NCBI RefSeq assembly: GCF_030463535.1
Contig: NC_132878.1
Coordinates: forward strand, 96,415,873 to 96,479,872
Origin: Salminus brasiliensis
Lineage: Eukaryota; Chordata; Actinopteri; Characiformes; Bryconidae
Direction of reading: 5' to 3'
DNA length: 64,000 bases
Shown: one piece after another, positions 61,766 through 64,000 of the stretch
Layout of the letters: each line of letters starts with the position of its first letter
How positions within the stretch are numbered: the first letter of the stretch is position 1
Notes under the pieces: generated by a model
The model's database searches: none
The model's input: the letters and a program-made list of their open reading frames with translations, nothing else
What the model was told of the DNA's origin: nothing
Program-made: the position numbers and the translations under genes

Positions 61766-64000
61766 CAGCTGTTACCAAAAGGACCTCACTCTCTCTTTTC
61801 CCGCAGCTCTGACGCCACACTCCGCTGTCTTTACACTTTGTTTACATCAGGAATATCAACTTGGGTTGCTTCTGGCCCAAAGCTCTGCAGCAGGAGTGCC
61901 CAGGCCAGGCTCTGTAGCTGGATCATATCCAACACACCTGGCTCTAAATGTTCCTATGCCTTCCTGAAGGCCGTAGATACCTGGATCAGGTCTGTTGGAC
62001 CAGGCTGGATGTGTGCTGGTGAGCTCTGCAGAGCTGTGGCCTGGGAGGAACCCAGTTTGACACACCTGGGTTATTGGATAATGTGGGCTAATGGAGAAAG
62101 TGGGGGTGGTCTGGATCTCCTTTCCAATGATCTGTAACTCTCTTAATACTGCAGATCGTCTGACAGAGGAAGGTTAGATAGCCAGCGATTCAAGTAAGTG
62201 TGAGCACAGTAAGCAAAGTAAGCATCAGAGTAGATTGAATTTAGCAGATTTTTGATCTTGTTAACAGTAAATCTGCCATCTGACCGACATCTGACATCCA
62301 TAATTTTACATCTAATCCACTTTAAATAAATTATAATCCAGTCAATTAAGGATTTGTGTCTCGTTGGACTTCCAGAAACTACAAAAGAGTGAATTTCACA
62401 AGGGAATGAACTAGAATATCTATAACGCAGCTCTCTCTTATGATTGGATCAGCACATATTTACAGTCTAGAGTGAATAAAATGAGCTTTATGAGCTAGAA
62501 GACTCTTGTAAACCTTTACAGAAGGCCTAATACTTTCTTGGAACAACAAAATAAATGTCATTTTTTTATTTATATAAATCCAATAGGTTTTGTAGTCCTA
62601 CTCTTTCAATTGTCAATTTTTATTGGAAAAAAAGGGGATTAAAGTCTTCACTGTCCAATCAGCATTGCCTCTTTGCAGTATCTGGGCAGATTCCAGCTAA
62701 GCAAGCTCTCCCATTGGTCAGACCTTTTAAAAAGTTTGTGAACTTTGAGCCTTTTCCCCTTAAAAAAATTAAAATAATAATTAAAGTGCCACAAAATGCA
62801 TCACTACAAGTCATGTGACCTGAGCTGTTTGGGGTGCGGGCTCCGTGGAACCACGTTTCCTTCTGCTGGGACTCCAGAGGTGCCCCAACAGGCTACTACA
62901 GGGCATTCGTTTATAGCTGTGGTAATTATCTGGACAGCGTACCAGGGTAACACCCAGGCAAACATACAGGTGGAGTACATCTCATTAGTGGGTCAGATCA
63001 AGGTCAGATTACATTCTCACCATAAACTGTATGTATTTTTCTGGAACCTGCAGCGCACAGGTAATCCACCAGGGGGTGCAGACAACATGTATCTGATTTT
63101 AGTGTCTCATTGATGTTATTAATTTAATTTATTTAATTCATAATATAATAGTTATTATTTAGAAGTACTGTATGTCCAAATGTTTCCGTTCACAGCTGTG
63201 GTAATTATCTGGACGGCGGACCAGGCTAACAACAGTATTAAGCCACCACTGCCTCAAACCCCCCCTATAAAAAATAAAATAAAATAATATATATATATTA
63301 TAATATATATTATGTAAAAAAACAATTATTTTTTATATAAAATAAAAAAATTCTTAGTTTATTTTATATATTTTAAATCTAAAAAATATTCATGTTTTTA
63401 TGTTTAAAATATGAATATTTTTAGATTTAAAATATATCAAATAAACTGAGAGTTTATTAAATAAACCTATATAAAGTTTAGAAATTATTAAACTATTAAA
63501 TTATTTTCATAATTTCATAATGTAATAATATTTTTTATTTTAAGTTTAAATATTTATTTAAAATTCAAGTGCTTTCATGTTCAAACTATGAATATTTATT
63601 TTTTGATTTAAAATATATAAAATAAACTGTAAGAATTTATAAAATAAACCTATATAAGGTTTATAAATACAAACTTATATAAGGTTTATACATTATTATA
63701 CTATATACATTTGATAAATTATTAAACTAAATTGTCATAATTTTATAATGTAATAATATAATATTAATTTATTACGATTATTATTATTTTTTTAATAAAG
63801 TGTATAAACCTATATAACGTTTAAAAACCTATATAAAGGTTATAAAAATGTATAAATATAAACCTATATAAAGTTAACATAGATTATTAATCTAATATAA
63901 ACTTTATAAAATAAACCTATATTAAGTCCCAGGCATGCAAATCAAACCAAATAAAATAAAAATAAAAAATATAAGCCATGAAATGACCAAAATCACCCTA
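61766..64000. other. elp6 3' flank: repeats and AT-rich DNA
   Basis: 61885-62075 resembles a common fish interspersed repeat (CTGGATCAGGTCTGTTGGAC...). 63030-63190 duplicates 61165-61330, sharing CTGCAGCGCACAG and TCCACCAGGGGG plus the TATGTCCAAAT start of a family A element. TAGCTGTGGTAATTATCTGG at 62914 recurs near 63194 (CAGCTGTGGTAATTATCTGG). From 63260 the sequence is AT-rich with diverged ATAAACCTATATAAAGTTTA units. An AATAAA at 62475-62480 could end the elp6 transcript. No gene recognised. Confidence 0.55.

Overview
The window is vertebrate nuclear DNA, almost certainly from a teleost fish. Its genes are split by canonical introns. Introns and intergenic DNA are crowded with Tc1/mariner-type and hAT-like elements, tRNA-derived SINEs, L2-type LINE fragments and long minisatellites, and the conceptual proteins align co-linearly with known vertebrate families. 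An otophysan such as a characiform or catfish is a weak guess from the repeat content only. All five genes are on the + strand.

Layout: (1) 366-4489, the last four coding exons of a neutral sphingomyelinase of the SMPD3/SMPD5 group; the gene starts upstream of the window. (2) 6235-14550, gpatch3, complete in 7 exons (511 aa). (3) 15832-36448, sacm1l, the SAC1 phosphoinositide phosphatase, complete in 20 exons (586 aa), with one U12-type intron and one GC-AG intron. (4) About 36.4-44.3 kb, a gene-poor stretch of elements and a 10-mer-based minisatellite. (5) 44352-50845, a four-exon trypsin-fold serine protease homologue (286 aa) in which all three catalytic triad positions are replaced. Its three introns each carry a different satellite array. 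(6) 53649-61765, elp6, complete in 7 exons (266 aa), with an intact 1.6-kb Tc1-family transposon in intron 3. The rest, to 64 kb, is non-coding repeat.

The genes do not form a pathway. SAC1 and the sphingomyelinase both act on membrane lipids, but nothing links them mechanistically here. From general knowledge, SACM1L, a serine-protease cluster (PRSS42/44/45/46/50) and ELP6 all lie in human 3p21.31, so the sacm1l-protease-elp6 order may be conserved neighbourhood.

The observations most worth following are the triad-less but open protease homologue, a 21-bp minisatellite family seeded in introns of three genes, a nine-copy motif shared by the gpatch3 and sacm1l upstream regions, unusual splice sites (U12, GC-AG, GT-repeat acceptors, a donor at the edge of a tandem repeat), and the intact Tc1 element. 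Exon boundaries were inferred by frame continuity, splice consensus and recalled family homology. No database search was run.
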